Source: Acidiphilium sp. PA (lineage in GTDB: Bacteria; Pseudomonadota; Alphaproteobacteria; Acetobacterales; Acetobacteraceae). From it: a stretch of DNA of 64,000 nt. Below, piece after piece: positions 18,139-26,699 of the stretch. The stretch spans positions 62,001-126,000 of the forward strand of contig NZ_JAIMBY010000005.1 in assembly GCF_026191915.1 (NCBI RefSeq), given 5' to 3'. Position numbers and translations under genes: made by a program. Under the pieces are notes generated by a model, which was given only the letters and a program-made list of their open reading frames with translations, was not told where the DNA came from and did not search any database. How positions within the stretch are numbered: the first letter of the stretch is position 1; every line of letters starts with the position of its first letter.

Positions 18139-19701
18139 CGCGGCGGGCTCGGTCCGGGCGCGCTTGACCATGAGTTTGTTCAACGCATGGATATAGGCGC
18201 GCGCGGCCGCCACGATCGTGTCGGTATCCGCACCCTGCCCATCAACCAGCTTGCCCGCCTCTTCGAGCCGCACACCGCAGCGCGCCTGCGCATCGGTACC
18301 CTCGGTCACCGCGCCCACCGTGAACAGGCGCAACTCCGCCTCGTGCGGCGCAATCGCGCGGATCGCGTTGAACGTGGCATCGACCGGCCCATCCCCCACC
18401 GATTCCTGTTCATGCAGCACGCCATCGACCTCGAGTTCAAGCACCGCGCGCGGCTGGGCCTTCGAGCCCGACCACACCTGCAACGAAATGAATTTGATCC
18501 GGCTGTGCTCGCGCACCACGGTCTCATCGAACAGCGCCGTGATATCCTCGTCGTACACCAGTTTCTTGCGATCAGCGAGATCCTTGAAGCGCCGGAACGC
18601 ATCGTTCAGCGCATTGTCACCGACTTCGCCATACCCAAGGCTGCGCAGCTTGTCGCGGAACGCCGCCCGGCCCGAGTGTTTGCCGAGCACCAGGCTGGTT
18701 TTCTGCCAACCCACCGATTCCGGCGTCATGATCTCATACGTCGCGGCGTTCTTCAGCACGCCATCCTGATGAATGCCGCTCTCATGCGCAAAAGCGTTGC
18801 GCCCGACGATCGCCTTGTTCGGCTGCACATCGAACCCGGTAATCGCCGCGAGCAGTTTGGACGTCCGCAGAATCCGGGTGCTGTCGATATTGTTGCTGAA
18901 CGGCACGGCGTCATGCCGCGTGCGGATCGCCATCACCACTTCCTCGAGCGCGGCATTGCCCGCCCGCTCGCCAATCCCGTTGATCGTGCATTCGATCTGC
19001 CGCGCACCGGCACCCACCGCCGCCAGCGTGTTCGCAACGGCAAGACCAAGATCGTTATGATTATGCGTCGAAAAAATCACACCATCCGCCCCCGGCACGC
19101 GCGTGCGCAGCATGGTGAAAATCCGCGCGATATCCTCGGGCACCGAATACCCGACCGTGTCGGGAATATTGATGGTGGTTGCCCCGGCCTTGATCGCCGC
19201 CTCCACACAGCGGCACAGAAAATCGGGCTCGGTGCGGCTGCCATCCTCGGCCGACCATTCCACATCATCGGTAAAGTCCCGCGCCAGCGCAACCGATCGG
19301 CCGACCGCTTCGAGCACGGCGTCCGGCTCCATCCGCAGCTTGTACTTCATGTGCAGCGGCGAGGTGGAAATGAAGGTATGGATGCGCTTGCGCTCCGCCG
19401 GCTTCACGGCCTCGGCCGCGCGCAGAATGTCATCCCGCCCCGAACGCGCGAGGCCGGTAATCACCGGGCCACGAATGCTCTGCGCAATGCGCTGGACACT
19501 CTCGAAATCGCCGGTGCTCGCAATCGGAAACCCGGCTTCGATCACATCGACCCCAAGCTCCGCCAAAGCTTCGGCCATGCGCAGCTTCTCGTCGAGATTC
19601 ATCGAAAAACCCGGCGATTGCTCGCCGTCACGCAAAGTCGTGTCGAATATGATCACGCGATCTTCGGCAATCATGCCGAAATTAGGATGGTTGATGCTCA
19701 T
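18127..19701 (-). CDS. leuA: 2-isopropylmalate synthase
   Basis: First committed enzyme of leucine synthesis: condenses acetyl-CoA with 2-oxoisovalerate. The 524-residue protein has the catalytic TIM barrel starting with IIFDTTLRDGEQSPGFSM, the metal site FSTHNHNDLGLAVANTLA, GIGERAGNAALEEVVMA, and a C-terminal LeuA regulatory domain that gives leucine feedback inhibition. The upstream 230 bp encode a candidate Leu-rich leader peptide, so control by attenuation is likely as well. It converges on the dehalogenase-like gene with a 12-bp overlap. Confidence 0.97.
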   Translation of the reverse strand: MSINHPNFGMIAEDRVIIFDTTLRDGEQSPGFSMNLDEKLRMAEALAELGVDVIEAGFPIASTGDFESVQRIAQSIRGPVITGLARSGRDDILRAAEAVKPAERKRIHTFISTSPLHMKYKLRMEPDAVLEAVGRSVALARDFTDDVEWSAEDGSRTEPDFLCRCVEAAIKAGATTINIPDTVGYSVPEDIARIFTMLRTRVPGADGVIFSTHNHNDLGLAVANTLAAVGAGARQIECTINGIGERAGNAALEEVVMAIRTRHDAVPFSNNIDSTRILRTSKLLAAITGFDVQPNKAIVGRNAFAHESGIHQDGVLKNAATYEIMTPESVGWQKTSLVLGKHSGRAAFRDKLRSLGYGEVGDNALNDAFRRFKDLADRKKLVYDEDITALFDETVVREHSRIKFISLQVWSGSKAQPRAVLELEVDGVLHEQESVGDGPVDATFNAIRAIAPHEAELRLFTVGAVTEGTDAQARCGVRLEEAGKLVDGQGADTDTIVAAARAYIHALNKLMVKRARTEPAALSA

Positions 19702-19748
19702 GGCAGGTCTCGCTTCGGTTCAGGATTTCAGACGCTCGAACTCTGGCT

Positions 19749-19791
19749 CCCCTGTGCGCGCCGGCATACCGCCCGGCGTTACGCCCAGGGG
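19749..19791 (-). promoter_or_regulatory. Leader hairpin containing the stop codon of the leuA leader peptide
   Basis: Plus-strand arms CCCCTG (19749-19754)/CAGGGG (19786-19791), GCG (19756-19758)/CGC (19782-19784) and CGCCGG (19759-19764)/CCGGCG (19773-19778) stack into one long hairpin in the leuA leader RNA. The bulged TTA on the plus strand (19779-19781) is the UAA stop of the leader peptide. A ribosome finishing the peptide would melt the hairpin, one stalled at the Leu codons would not. No U-tract follows, so the outcome may be Rho- or translation-dependent. Confidence 0.5.
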
Positions 19792-19877
19792 TGAATAAGT
19801 CGAAGCGCGAGCGCGGCACGCAGCGACAAGGCGGCGTGGCGGATGCAAATCTCGGAACGGAAGACCGTTTCGCTCAT
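19779..19877 (-). CDS. Candidate leuA leader peptide, 32 residues
   Basis: A short frame upstream of leuA, ATG at 19877 and TAA at 19779-19781, encodes 32 residues. Its second half is ALSLRAALALRLIHPWA: five Leu and one Ile within 17 residues. The Leu codons include TTG and two CTT, which are scarce in this GC-rich genome. The stop codon lies in the 5' arm of a strong hairpin and the leuA ATG is 77 nt further on. These traits fit a ribosome-stalling leader that senses charged tRNA-Leu. The ribosome binding site is weak, and no typical intrinsic terminator follows, so the mechanism is unproven. Confidence 0.55.
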   Translation of the reverse strand: MSETVFRSEICIRHAALSLRAALALRLIHPWA

Positions 19878-19941
19878 GATCCAGCGATAACACCGTTACC
19901 GGGCGGGTGCAACCTGGGGGTTGGGGAGTAGGAAGGAAGTC

Positions 19942-20060
19942 CTTCTTTTTTGAAAAAAAGAAGCAAAAAACTTCTTTACTCTGGGGCAAGGGCGTTTCAG
20001 CCGGCACGGGCCCAGATCAACAAAGTTTTTTTTGCTTCTTTTTTGTTCACAAAAAAGAAG
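19942..20060. repeat. AT-rich multi-palindrome repeat, copy B (full length)
   Basis: Left short hairpin from 19942 (CTTCTTTTTT-gaa-AAAAAGAAG type), central interrupted palindrome with CTGGGGCAAGGGCG on one side and CGGCACGGGCCCAG on the other, and right short hairpin 20035-20060 with a CTTCTTTTTT arm and an AAAAAAGAAG arm around TTGTTCAC. It ends 8 nt from the stop codon of the methyltransferase gene. Confidence 0.85.
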
Positions 20061-20068
20061 ACTCTTCC

Positions 20069-21160
20069 TCACACCAGCGCAAACACCACCACCGCCTCCA
20101 GATGCACCGATCCCGCAAACTGATCGATCGGGCTGGCCGCCACCACCCCATAGCCCGCCTGGCGCAGCCATTTCGCCTCGCGCGCCAGCGCTTCGGGATT
20201 GCAACTGACATAGATGATCCGCGGCACTTTGGCTTCGATGATCGCCCGCATCTGCGGCCCCGCGCCATCGAACGGCGGGTCGAGCACAATCGCGGCCGCG
20301 CCGGCGAGTTCCCTGGCCGTCACCGGCCGCCGCGCCAGATCGCGGGTCTCGACCGTAATTTTACCGCTCAACCCGGCAATGCGCGCCCCCGCTTCAAGCG
20401 CCGCGCACGCCGGCTTGCTGCCCTCCACCGCATGAACCCGCGCATGCGCCGCAAGCGCACCGGTCAGCGTCCCGATCCCGGCATAAAGTTCCACTATGCG
20501 GGATTTACGGGTCAACCGGCCGGGCAGACCCGCAATCACGGCGGCGCGGATCGCAGCCTCGCCCTCGCTGGTCGGTTGCAGAAACGCCCCCGGCGGCGGC
20601 GCCACGGTCAACCCGCCGAGATCGAGCGTGATCGCACGCGCAACCAGCACGGGCTCATCGCCCAGGCTGATGCGCGGCAGGCCATGCGTGCGCGCGAATG
20701 CCACCAGCCACGAGCGATCCGCCGCCGTCGCCTCGCCATCGACCACCACCGACACATCGAGCCCGGTATCGATCGCGTTGATCAACACACTGCCGGTCTT
20801 GCGAAACCCCGCAAGCCTGCCCAGCAAGTCGCGCAGCGGGCCGATCAGCGCCGCAATATCCGCCCGGGCCAGCGGACATTCGGTGATATCGACCACATCG
20901 CGCGAGCGGGCCGCGTGAAACCCGAGGCGAACCGCCCCGCCCACCCGCATGGCCGCGAAATCGACGCGCCGGCGCGTACCCATCGGGATGAGCAGGAGCG
21001 GTGCGATCGGCGCATCGGAATAGCCGGCCTGAGCCAGCGCCTCGGCCAGCGTCGCAAGCTTCGCCTCGGCGTAGCGCGGGGCTGGCACGTCCTGCTCGGT
21101 ACAACCGCCACAAACGTCGAAATGCCGGCAAACCGCCGGCACCGTTTCAAACTCGATCAT
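20069..21160 (-). CDS. RumA/TrmA-family RNA uracil-C5 methyltransferase-like
   Basis: SAM-dependent RNA m5U methyltransferase family, 363 residues. An N-terminal iron-sulfur motif is visible: Cys11, Cys17, Cys20 (CRHFDVCGGC) and Cys95 (ITECPLA), as in RlmD. The SAM site is VELYAGIGTLTGALA, the catalytic Asp-Pro motif VLDPPFDGA, and the catalytic Cys region YVSCNPEALARE. The TRAM RNA-binding domain present at the N-terminus of RlmD is absent, which is common in alphaproteobacterial homologues. It starts 4 nt after acpS and ends that operon. Target rRNA or tRNA position is not assigned. Confidence 0.87.
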   Translation of the reverse strand: MIEFETVPAVCRHFDVCGGCTEQDVPAPRYAEAKLATLAEALAQAGYSDAPIAPLLLIPMGTRRRVDFAAMRVGGAVRLGFHAARSRDVVDITECPLARADIAALIGPLRDLLGRLAGFRKTGSVLINAIDTGLDVSVVVDGEATAADRSWLVAFARTHGLPRISLGDEPVLVARAITLDLGGLTVAPPPGAFLQPTSEGEAAIRAAVIAGLPGRLTRKSRIVELYAGIGTLTGALAAHARVHAVEGSKPACAALEAGARIAGLSGKITVETRDLARRPVTARELAGAAAIVLDPPFDGAGPQMRAIIEAKVPRIIYVSCNPEALAREAKWLRQAGYGVVAASPIDQFAGSVHLEAVVVFALV

Positions 21161-21164
21161 GGAT

Positions 21165-21569
21165 TCAGGTACCTTCCCGTGCCTCGATGATCACATGCGC
21201 ATAGGCGTAGGGATACTCATCGGTCAGCGACACATGGATAAACGGCGTCTTTCCGGGCAAAATCAAGCGCGCCAGCTGCACCGCAGCCCCGCCGGTCAGC
21301 GCCATGGTGGGTTGGCCGGACGGCAGATTGATCACGCCGAGGTCGGAGAAAAACACGCCGCGCCGAAACCCGGTGCCAAGCGCCTTCGCGCAGGCTTCCT
21401 TGGCGGCAAACCGCTTGGCATAGCTCGATGCGCGCTGATGCGGCCGGCGCTCGGCACGGCGCTGCTCGATTGCGGTGAAGATACGGCCGGTGAACCGATC
21501 GCCGAAGCGGGCCAGCGTCTCCTCGATCCGCCGGATATCACAAAGGTCGGAACCAATGCCGACAATCAT
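21165..21569 (-). CDS. acpS: Holo-[acyl-carrier-protein] synthase
   Basis: Transfers 4'-phosphopantetheine from CoA to acyl carrier protein. The ATG at 21569 is chosen because the family begins [12 protein letters not shown]; a longer frame adds 11 unrelated residues. The protein has 134 residues with the metal-binding Asp in GIGSDL and Glu in [13 protein letters not shown]. Its neighbours are rel upstream and the RNA methyltransferase 4 nt downstream. In many alphaproteobacteria rel-acpS is followed by lepB-rnc-era; those genes are not here. Confidence 0.95.
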   Translation of the reverse strand: MIVGIGSDLCDIRRIEETLARFGDRFTGRIFTAIEQRRAERRPHQRASSYAKRFAAKEACAKALGTGFRRGVFFSDLGVINLPSGQPTMALTGGAAVQLARLILPGKTPFIHVSLTDEYPYAYAHVIIEAREGT

Positions 21570-21603
21570 GGCAACAACGCCGCAAAGCCCGACGCCAAAC
21601 AAA

Positions 21604-21638
21604 CAAAAGTTTTTGGCGTCTTTTTTACAAAAAAGATG
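21604..21638. repeat. AT-rich palindrome repeat, copy C (short form)
   Basis: Short form with one arm of the central palindrome (AAAGTTTTTGGCGTC) joined to the hairpin TTTTTTacAAAAAA. It lies in the 85-bp gap between rel and acpS, 16 nt beyond the rel stop codon. It is more diverged than the long copies. Confidence 0.6.
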
Positions 21639-21654
21639 TCTTCCTGCCGTCCCT

Positions 21655-23928
21655 TCACGTCCGCGCCCGATCCACCTGCGCCACCCCGCCCGCCGCCCGC
21701 AACCCGGCGATCACCTGCGACAAATGCCGCAGATCGCGCACTTCGACATCCATGAGGCATTCGAAAAAATCCTGCTGGCGATGCACGATCTTCAAATTGG
21801 CAATGGCGCCGTCCTGCTTGGAGACGGCATTGGCGAGGTTGGCGACCGCATTGGCCGCATTGGCCGCAATCACGCTGATGCGCCCGGTAAACGGCCGATC
21901 CCGGCCCGCGCCGTCCTTGCCGCCGTCCCTCGCCTGGCCGAGCTGCGCATAATCCCAATCGACGTCGATGAACCGTTCCGGCGTATTGGCAAAGGTCTCG
22001 AGCGTCATGCAATCGCGGGTATGAATGGTCACACCCTTGCCGGTCGCGATGATCCCGACAATCTTGTCCCCCGGCAGCGGGTGGCAGCAGCCCGCGTAGT
22101 GAACCTCCATGCCCGAGATCAAGCCGGTCAACGGCAGATCGCTGGAACGCGCCGGCGGGCGGGCCGGCCGCGCGAGCATCCCGGGGATGATGCGCGAAGG
22201 CCGGGTTTCGCGCAGTTCCGGGTAGACCGCCTGCACCACGTCCTTCGCACCCAGATTACCGGTGCCGACCGCGACATAAAGGTCATCGAGACTGGGTTGT
22301 TTCAGCGCCTTCAGCGCGCCTTCCAGCACTTTTTCCGAACCGTCCACCCCGTCCTGGCGGAACGCCTTGGCCAGCGCCGCCTTGCCCTGGTCGCGATTCT
22401 GGTCCCGCACCTGGCTGGCCAGAAAACGGCGAATGCGCGCCCGCGCCTTGCCGGTGACGACGAACCGCTCCCACGATGGCGAAGGCGTGCCGCCGCGCGC
22501 GGTCAGAATCTCGACCTGATCGCCGTTTTGCAGCTCGTAGCGCAGCGGCATCAGCCGGCCGTTGATCCGCGCGCCGACGCAGGTATCGCCGATCTGCGAG
22601 TGAACCGCATAAGCGAAATCGACCGCCGTGGCCCCCCGCGGCAACTGGATCAGCTGCCCCTTCGGCGTGAAGCAGAAAACCTGGTCCTGATAGAGTTCGA
22701 GCTTGGTGTTTTCCAGAAACTCGTCAGGCGCCGTCGAGTTCTCCAGAATTTCGAGCAGATCCTGCACCCAGCGGAATTGCTTGACATCGGCGGGCGATGC
22801 GTCCGCCTGCTTGTAGACCCAATGCGCGGCAACCCCGTTTTCCGCGACGGCATGCATCTCCGGCGTGCGGATCTGCAATTCGATCTTCTGATTGCGCGGG
22901 TGGCGCAGGGTGACGCCGGTATGCAGCGACTGGTAATGGTTGGCCTTGGGCGTCGAGATATAATCCTTGAACCGGCCCGCAATCACCGGAAACGCCGCAT
23001 GGATCGCACCGAGCGCCACATAACATTGCTCGCGCGTCGGCACCAGGATGCGGAACGCCATGATGTCGGATAACTGCTCGAACGCCACATTGCGCCGCTG
23101 CATCTTTTCCCAGATCGAAAAGATCGATTTCTCCCGGCCGGAAATATCGATCACCTCGACACCGGCCACCGCGAAAATCCGCAGCAATTCGGCGCGCACC
23201 TCATCGATCACGTCGGCACCCTGGCCGCGGAGAAAGTTCATCCGCGCCTGGATCGAATCATAGGCCTCCGGGTCGAGCACGGCGAACGACAGGTTCTGAA
23301 GTTCGGTCTTCACCCGGTCCATGCCGATGCGCTCGGCGAGCGGCGCATAGATCTCCATGGTCTCGCGCGCAATCCGCGCCCGGCGTTCGGGCTCGCGCAT
23401 GAAATGGATCGTGCGCATATTATGCAGCCGATCGGCCAGCTTCACGAGCAGGACCCTGATGTCCTTGCTCATCGCGAGCACCAGCTTGCGGAAGTTTTCC
23501 GCCTGCTTCGTGCGATCCGATTGCAGCTCGAGGCGGGTCAGCTTGGTCACCCCATCGACCAGCCCGGCCACCTCCGCGCCGAAGCGCGATTGCAGCGCGG
23601 GCAGCGTAACCTTGGTATCCTCGATCACATCATGCAGCAGCGCGGTGATGATGCTGTCACCATCGAGCCGGTAGCCCGCGAGAATATCGGCAACCGCAAG
23701 CGGATGGGTAATGTAAGGATCGCCGTTTTCGCGGGTCTGCGCGGCGTGCGCCTCCGCCGCGATCGTATAGGCCTGATCGATCAGGCCGGGGTCGATCTTG
23801 GAATCATAGCCGCCAATGCGGCTCAGCAGCGGCAGGATCGCTTCGTTGAACACGCCGCTCCCGGCGGCCACACCGTCCGGCGCGGCGGCGGGCTGGTTCA
23901 ATCCCATCCCGGCGCGCCGCACGACCAT
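21655..23928 (-). CDS. rel: Bifunctional (p)ppGpp synthetase/hydrolase
   Basis: Makes and degrades the stringent-response alarmone. About 757 residues in the order HD hydrolase ([21 protein letters not shown]), synthetase domain ([29 protein letters not shown]), TGS ([17 protein letters not shown]) and a C-terminal ACT-like region. GREKS in the synthetase loop is of the RxK type typical of bifunctional Rel/SpoT enzymes. The ATG at 23928 is preferred over 23994 because the longer form would overlap rpoZ by 50 nt; 16 nt separate it from the rpoZ stop. It is in the usual alphaproteobacterial order rpoZ-rel-acpS. Confidence 0.95.
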   Translation of the reverse strand: MVVRRAGMGLNQPAAAPDGVAAGSGVFNEAILPLLSRIGGYDSKIDPGLIDQAYTIAAEAHAAQTRENGDPYITHPLAVADILAGYRLDGDSIITALLHDVIEDTKVTLPALQSRFGAEVAGLVDGVTKLTRLELQSDRTKQAENFRKLVLAMSKDIRVLLVKLADRLHNMRTIHFMREPERRARIARETMEIYAPLAERIGMDRVKTELQNLSFAVLDPEAYDSIQARMNFLRGQGADVIDEVRAELLRIFAVAGVEVIDISGREKSIFSIWEKMQRRNVAFEQLSDIMAFRILVPTREQCYVALGAIHAAFPVIAGRFKDYISTPKANHYQSLHTGVTLRHPRNQKIELQIRTPEMHAVAENGVAAHWVYKQADASPADVKQFRWVQDLLEILENSTAPDEFLENTKLELYQDQVFCFTPKGQLIQLPRGATAVDFAYAVHSQIGDTCVGARINGRLMPLRYELQNGDQVEILTARGGTPSPSWERFVVTGKARARIRRFLASQVRDQNRDQGKAALAKAFRQDGVDGSEKVLEGALKALKQPSLDDLYVAVGTGNLGAKDVVQAVYPELRETRPSRIIPGMLARPARPPARSSDLPLTGLISGMEVHYAGCCHPLPGDKIVGIIATGKGVTIHTRDCMTLETFANTPERFIDVDWDYAQLGQARDGGKDGAGRDRPFTGRISVIAANAANAVANLANAVSKQDGAIANLKIVHRQQDFFECLMDVEVRDLRHLSQVIAGLRAAGGVAQVDRART

Positions 23929-23944
23929 TGCGTTCCGGCTCGGA

Positions 23945-24355
23945 TCAGCGGCGCGGACGCCCGCCGCCAAGCTCCGCCTCGATGGCGGCCGCAATATCCT
24001 CGGAGGTCATTTCCTCGGACTCGGCAGCCAGCGCCGCCGCTTCTTCCTCGGCGGAAACATCCTGCAGACCGAAAATATTCTGATCGGTCGGAATCAGATC
24101 CTGCACTTCCTCGTCGATCGGCTCCGGATCGGGCACGCGCGAGAGCGACTTGATCAGATCCTGCTCCAGCCCGCCGAAATCGACCGAGACATCGGCAATC
24201 TCGCGCAGCGCGACCACGGGGTTCTTGTCGTTGTCACGATCGATCGTAATGGCGGCGCCCCGCGCCAGGTTACGGGCCCGCTGGGCGGCCAGCAAAACCA
24301 GCTCGAACCGGTTGGGGATCTGTTCGATGCAATCTTCAACGGTAACGCGTGCCAT
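23945..24355 (-). CDS. rpoZ: RNA polymerase omega subunit
   Basis: Small subunit that aids assembly of the beta-prime subunit and, with DksA-like factors, ppGpp response. It has 136 residues beginning [24 protein letters not shown], the family signature, with [17 protein letters not shown] next. The start at 24355 is chosen over one five codons upstream. The C-terminal half is an acidic extension ([19 protein letters not shown]) common in alphaproteobacteria. It is 16 nt before rel. Confidence 0.95.
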   Translation of the reverse strand: MARVTVEDCIEQIPNRFELVLLAAQRARNLARGAAITIDRDNDKNPVVALREIADVSVDFGGLEQDLIKSLSRVPDPEPIDEEVQDLIPTDQNIFGLQDVSAEEEAAALAAESEEMTSEDIAAAIEAELGGGRPRR

Positions 24356-24466
24356 GACAACCCACTCCATTTATCATGCGCTCAGCGGCGCATAACCCAG
24401 AACTTCAATCTGAACAGCTAGCAGACGGCACACCGCAGCGCAACCGAACCAAACGCGCGACAGCGC

Positions 24467-24970
24467 TCACCACGGCGTCATGGGTACCGTGGCGGACCCG
24501 GGCAGCGCCTCCAGCAGCGCCGCAGCGGTCATTCCTGAGACAGGATGCACCCAATCGGGCGCGATATCAAGAATGGGCTGCAACACGAAAGCCCGCAGGT
24601 GAGCGCGCGGGTGCGGCAACACCAGGGACGCATCGGTGCATACCCTGCCATTGCAGTCGATCAGATCGAGATCAAGCGTCCGCGCCGCATTGGCAACCCC
24701 GCGCGTGCGGCCGAACGTCGCCTCGATCGCATGCAGCGCCGCCAGCAGCCCGCCGGGCTCGGCCTCACCCTCGAACCGGGCGACACCGTTGCAGTAATCG
24801 GGTTGCGCGTCATCGCGCGGCACCGGCACGCTGCGGTACCACCGCGAGACTTTGGTGAACCGAATGCCCGGAAGGTTTCGCAGCGCCCGCACGGCCAGGT
24901 CGCAGGTCACGCGCGGCGATACACCCGCAGCGCCCGGCAGGTTTGCGCCTATGGCGATCAACAGCATCAA
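24467..24970 (-). CDS. folK: 6-hydroxymethyl-7,8-dihydropterin pyrophosphokinase
   Basis: Transfers pyrophosphate from ATP to 6-hydroxymethyl-dihydropterin in folate synthesis. The 167-residue protein opens LLIAIGANLPGAAG, has VSRWYRSVPVPRDDAQPDYCNGV and the signature RTLDLDLIDCNG followed by LPHPRAHLRAFVLQPILDI. It lies 111 nt upstream of rpoZ on the same strand, the common alphaproteobacterial arrangement, and is divergent from the NYN gene. Confidence 0.95.
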   Translation of the reverse strand: MMLLIAIGANLPGAAGVSPRVTCDLAVRALRNLPGIRFTKVSRWYRSVPVPRDDAQPDYCNGVARFEGEAEPGGLLAALHAIEATFGRTRGVANAARTLDLDLIDCNGRVCTDASLVLPHPRAHLRAFVLQPILDIAPDWVHPVSGMTAAALLEALPGSATVPMTPW

Positions 24971-25072
24971 TTCAACCCTATACGTTCGAGATAGTTTCGC
25001 GTAAACGAATAACTGCGTTATCGATATTCAACTTGAATATTTAAATTTCTTGCGATTCGGAAGGTTCCGCCC

Positions 25073-25645
25073 ATGCGTTTACTCCCTCACGAAAAGACCG
25101 CGCTATTTATCGATGGCGCTAATCTTTACGCCGCCTCTCGCGCTGTGGGATTTGACGTCGATTACCGCCGCCTTCTCGATTTTTTCGGTAGCGTCAACCT
25201 GATCCGCGCGTATTACTATTCGGCACTGCTCGATACTGAAGAATACTCGCCCCTCAAGCCGCTCACCGATTGGCTGGCCTACAACGGCTACACGCTCGTC
25301 ACCAAGCCCGCCAAGGAATTCACCGATGGTGCCGGCCGCCGCCGGGTCAAAGGCAATATGGATATCGAACTCGCGATCGACATGCTCGAAATGGCGCCGC
25401 ACATCGACCACGCGATCCTGTTTTCCGGCGATTCGGACTTCCGCCGGCTGGTCGAAGCCGTGCAACGGCGCGGCGTCCGGGTCTCGGTGGTCTCCACCAT
25501 CAAGACCGCCCCGCCGATGATCGCCGATGAACTGCGCCGCCAGGCCGATCAATTCGTCGAATTGTCGGATATCGCCGCCGATTTCACCCGCCGCCAGACC
25601 GAACCGCGCCAGCGCCCGCAACGCGCCGAGGTCGACGCCGAATAA
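25073..25645 (+). CDS. NYN-domain (LabA/DUF88-type) predicted RNase
   Basis: Predicted PIN-like ribonuclease of 190 residues. Acidic residues typical of the NYN fold are in FIDGANLY, GNMDIELAIDML and LFSGDSDFRRLVEAV, close to the LabA-like subgroup. The C-terminal 20 residues are basic and Gln/Arg-rich (RRQTEPRQRPQRAE). It is divergent from folK and followed after 7 nt by the uracil-DNA glycosylase gene, so the two are probably cotranscribed. The RNA target is unknown. Confidence 0.85.
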   Translation: MRLLPHEKTALFIDGANLYAASRAVGFDVDYRRLLDFFGSVNLIRAYYYSALLDTEEYSPLKPLTDWLAYNGYTLVTKPAKEFTDGAGRRRVKGNMDIELAIDMLEMAPHIDHAILFSGDSDFRRLVEAVQRRGVRVSVVSTIKTAPPMIADELRRQADQFVELSDIAADFTRRQTEPRQRPQRAEVDAE

Positions 25646-25652
25646 CCCGACC

Positions 25653-26288
25653 ATGCCGGATACAATCGGGACCGAGCCGGCAAAAAACTGTCCGCTCTGC
25701 CCCCGCCTCGCCGCGTTTCGCGCGGAAAACCGCCAAAAATTCCCCGATTGGCACAATGCCCCGGTGCCATGCTTCGGCCCGACGGATGCACACCTGCTCA
25801 TCGTCGGCCTCGCACCCGGCCTGCGCGGCGCCAACCGCACCGGCCGGCCCTTCACCGGCGATTTCGCCGGCAAACTCCTCTACCAATCCCTCCTGAAATA
25901 CCGCTTCGCCACCGGCCAGTATCACGAGCGGCCCGATGACGGATTAACCCTGCACGACTGCCGCATCATCAACGCGGTCCGCTGCGTGCCACCGGAAAAC
26001 AAGCCGCTGCCCGCCGAAATCGCCACCTGCAACCAATTCCTCCGCGCCGAAATCAGCCGGATGCCCAACCTGCGCGCCATCCTCGCCCTCGGCGGCATCG
26101 CACACCAGGCCAGCCTGCGCGCCTTCGGCCTCAAACCAGGATTCGCGAAATTCGCCCACGGCACCACGACAACCCTGCCAAACGGCATCACCCTGACCGA
26201 CAGCTTCCACGTCTCACGGCTGAACACCAACACCGGCAGACTGACCACACCCATGTTCGAAGCCATCATCGCCACACTGCACCCCTGA
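25653..26288 (+). CDS. Family 5 (UDGb-type) uracil-DNA glycosylase
   Basis: DNA-repair glycosylase that removes uracil and other deaminated bases. The ATG at 25653 follows the NYN stop by 7 nt; an upstream start at 25527 lies inside the NYN gene in another frame and is rejected. The 211-residue protein has CPLCPRL (two iron-sulfur Cys), LIVGLAPGLRGANRTGRPFTGDFAG (active-site motif region), NAVRCVPPENKPLPAEIATC (two more Cys) and SFHVSRLNTNTGRLT. GLAPG without the catalytic Asp of family 4 points to family 5. Confidence 0.85.
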   Translation: MPDTIGTEPAKNCPLCPRLAAFRAENRQKFPDWHNAPVPCFGPTDAHLLIVGLAPGLRGANRTGRPFTGDFAGKLLYQSLLKYRFATGQYHERPDDGLTLHDCRIINAVRCVPPENKPLPAEIATCNQFLRAEISRMPNLRAILALGGIAHQASLRAFGLKPGFAKFAHGTTTTLPNGITLTDSFHVSRLNTNTGRLTTPMFEAIIATLHP

Positions 26289-26341
26289 CCCCCACGCCCT
26301 AATCAGAACCGGGCTTACGCCAACCCGTGAGCGGTGATGCA

Positions 26342-26645
26342 GGGAAGCAAGCAAGGCCAGGGGCTCTCCCTCCGGAGCCATTCCAGCGATGAAGAGCATC
26401 GCTGGAACCTTCGGCTCCTCCGCCCCTGGACCCCGTTAAAGGCGGAGCCTTTAAAATCCATCAGTTTTAGGCAAGGGGAGGGCGCTGCCTCGGTGGCGCC
26501 ATCGATCTGGCCCGTGTCGCCCTCCCCTTGCCTAAAACTAGCGGGTTCTAAGGGATCGAGGCGACCGTGGCCGAAGGCCGCGTAAGCGCCGAGATGCCCT
26601 TAGTGGGGGTCGAGGGGGCAAAGCCCCCCGCCTTGCTTGCTTCCC
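26342..26645. mobile_element. 304-bp non-coding element with 16-bp perfect terminal inverted repeats
   Basis: The ends are GGGAAGCAAGCAAGGC (26342-26357) and its exact complement (26630-26645). Inside are nested perfect stems: CCAGGGG (26357-26363)/CCCCTGG (26423-26429), GGAGCC (26374-26379)/GGCTCC (26413-26418), an 11-bp stem 26381-26391/26397-26407, a 22-bp stem 26463-26484/26518-26539, CTAAGGG (26548-26554)/CCCTTAG (26597-26603) and GGGGGC (26614-26619)/GCCCCC (26623-26628). No coding frame is convincing. It resembles a MITE or composite REP element; no target duplication is evident. It occupies most of the 411-bp gap before the helicase gene. Confidence 0.7.
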
Positions 26646-26699
26646 CGCGTCGCCCCTCACCGGTTGGTATTATGGCTCGGGGCCGCTAAACCCGGGGGT

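Noticed and set aside
19907-21190. 427-residue plus-strand frame starting in repeat copy B
   Set aside because: Antisense to the methyltransferase gene; its start is translated repeat sequence (Phe/Lys-rich), a source of false small proteins in this genome.
26637-26699. Upstream start of the helicase at 26637
   Set aside because: It begins inside the terminal inverted repeat of the 304-bp element; the ATG at 26700 gives a family-like N-terminus.
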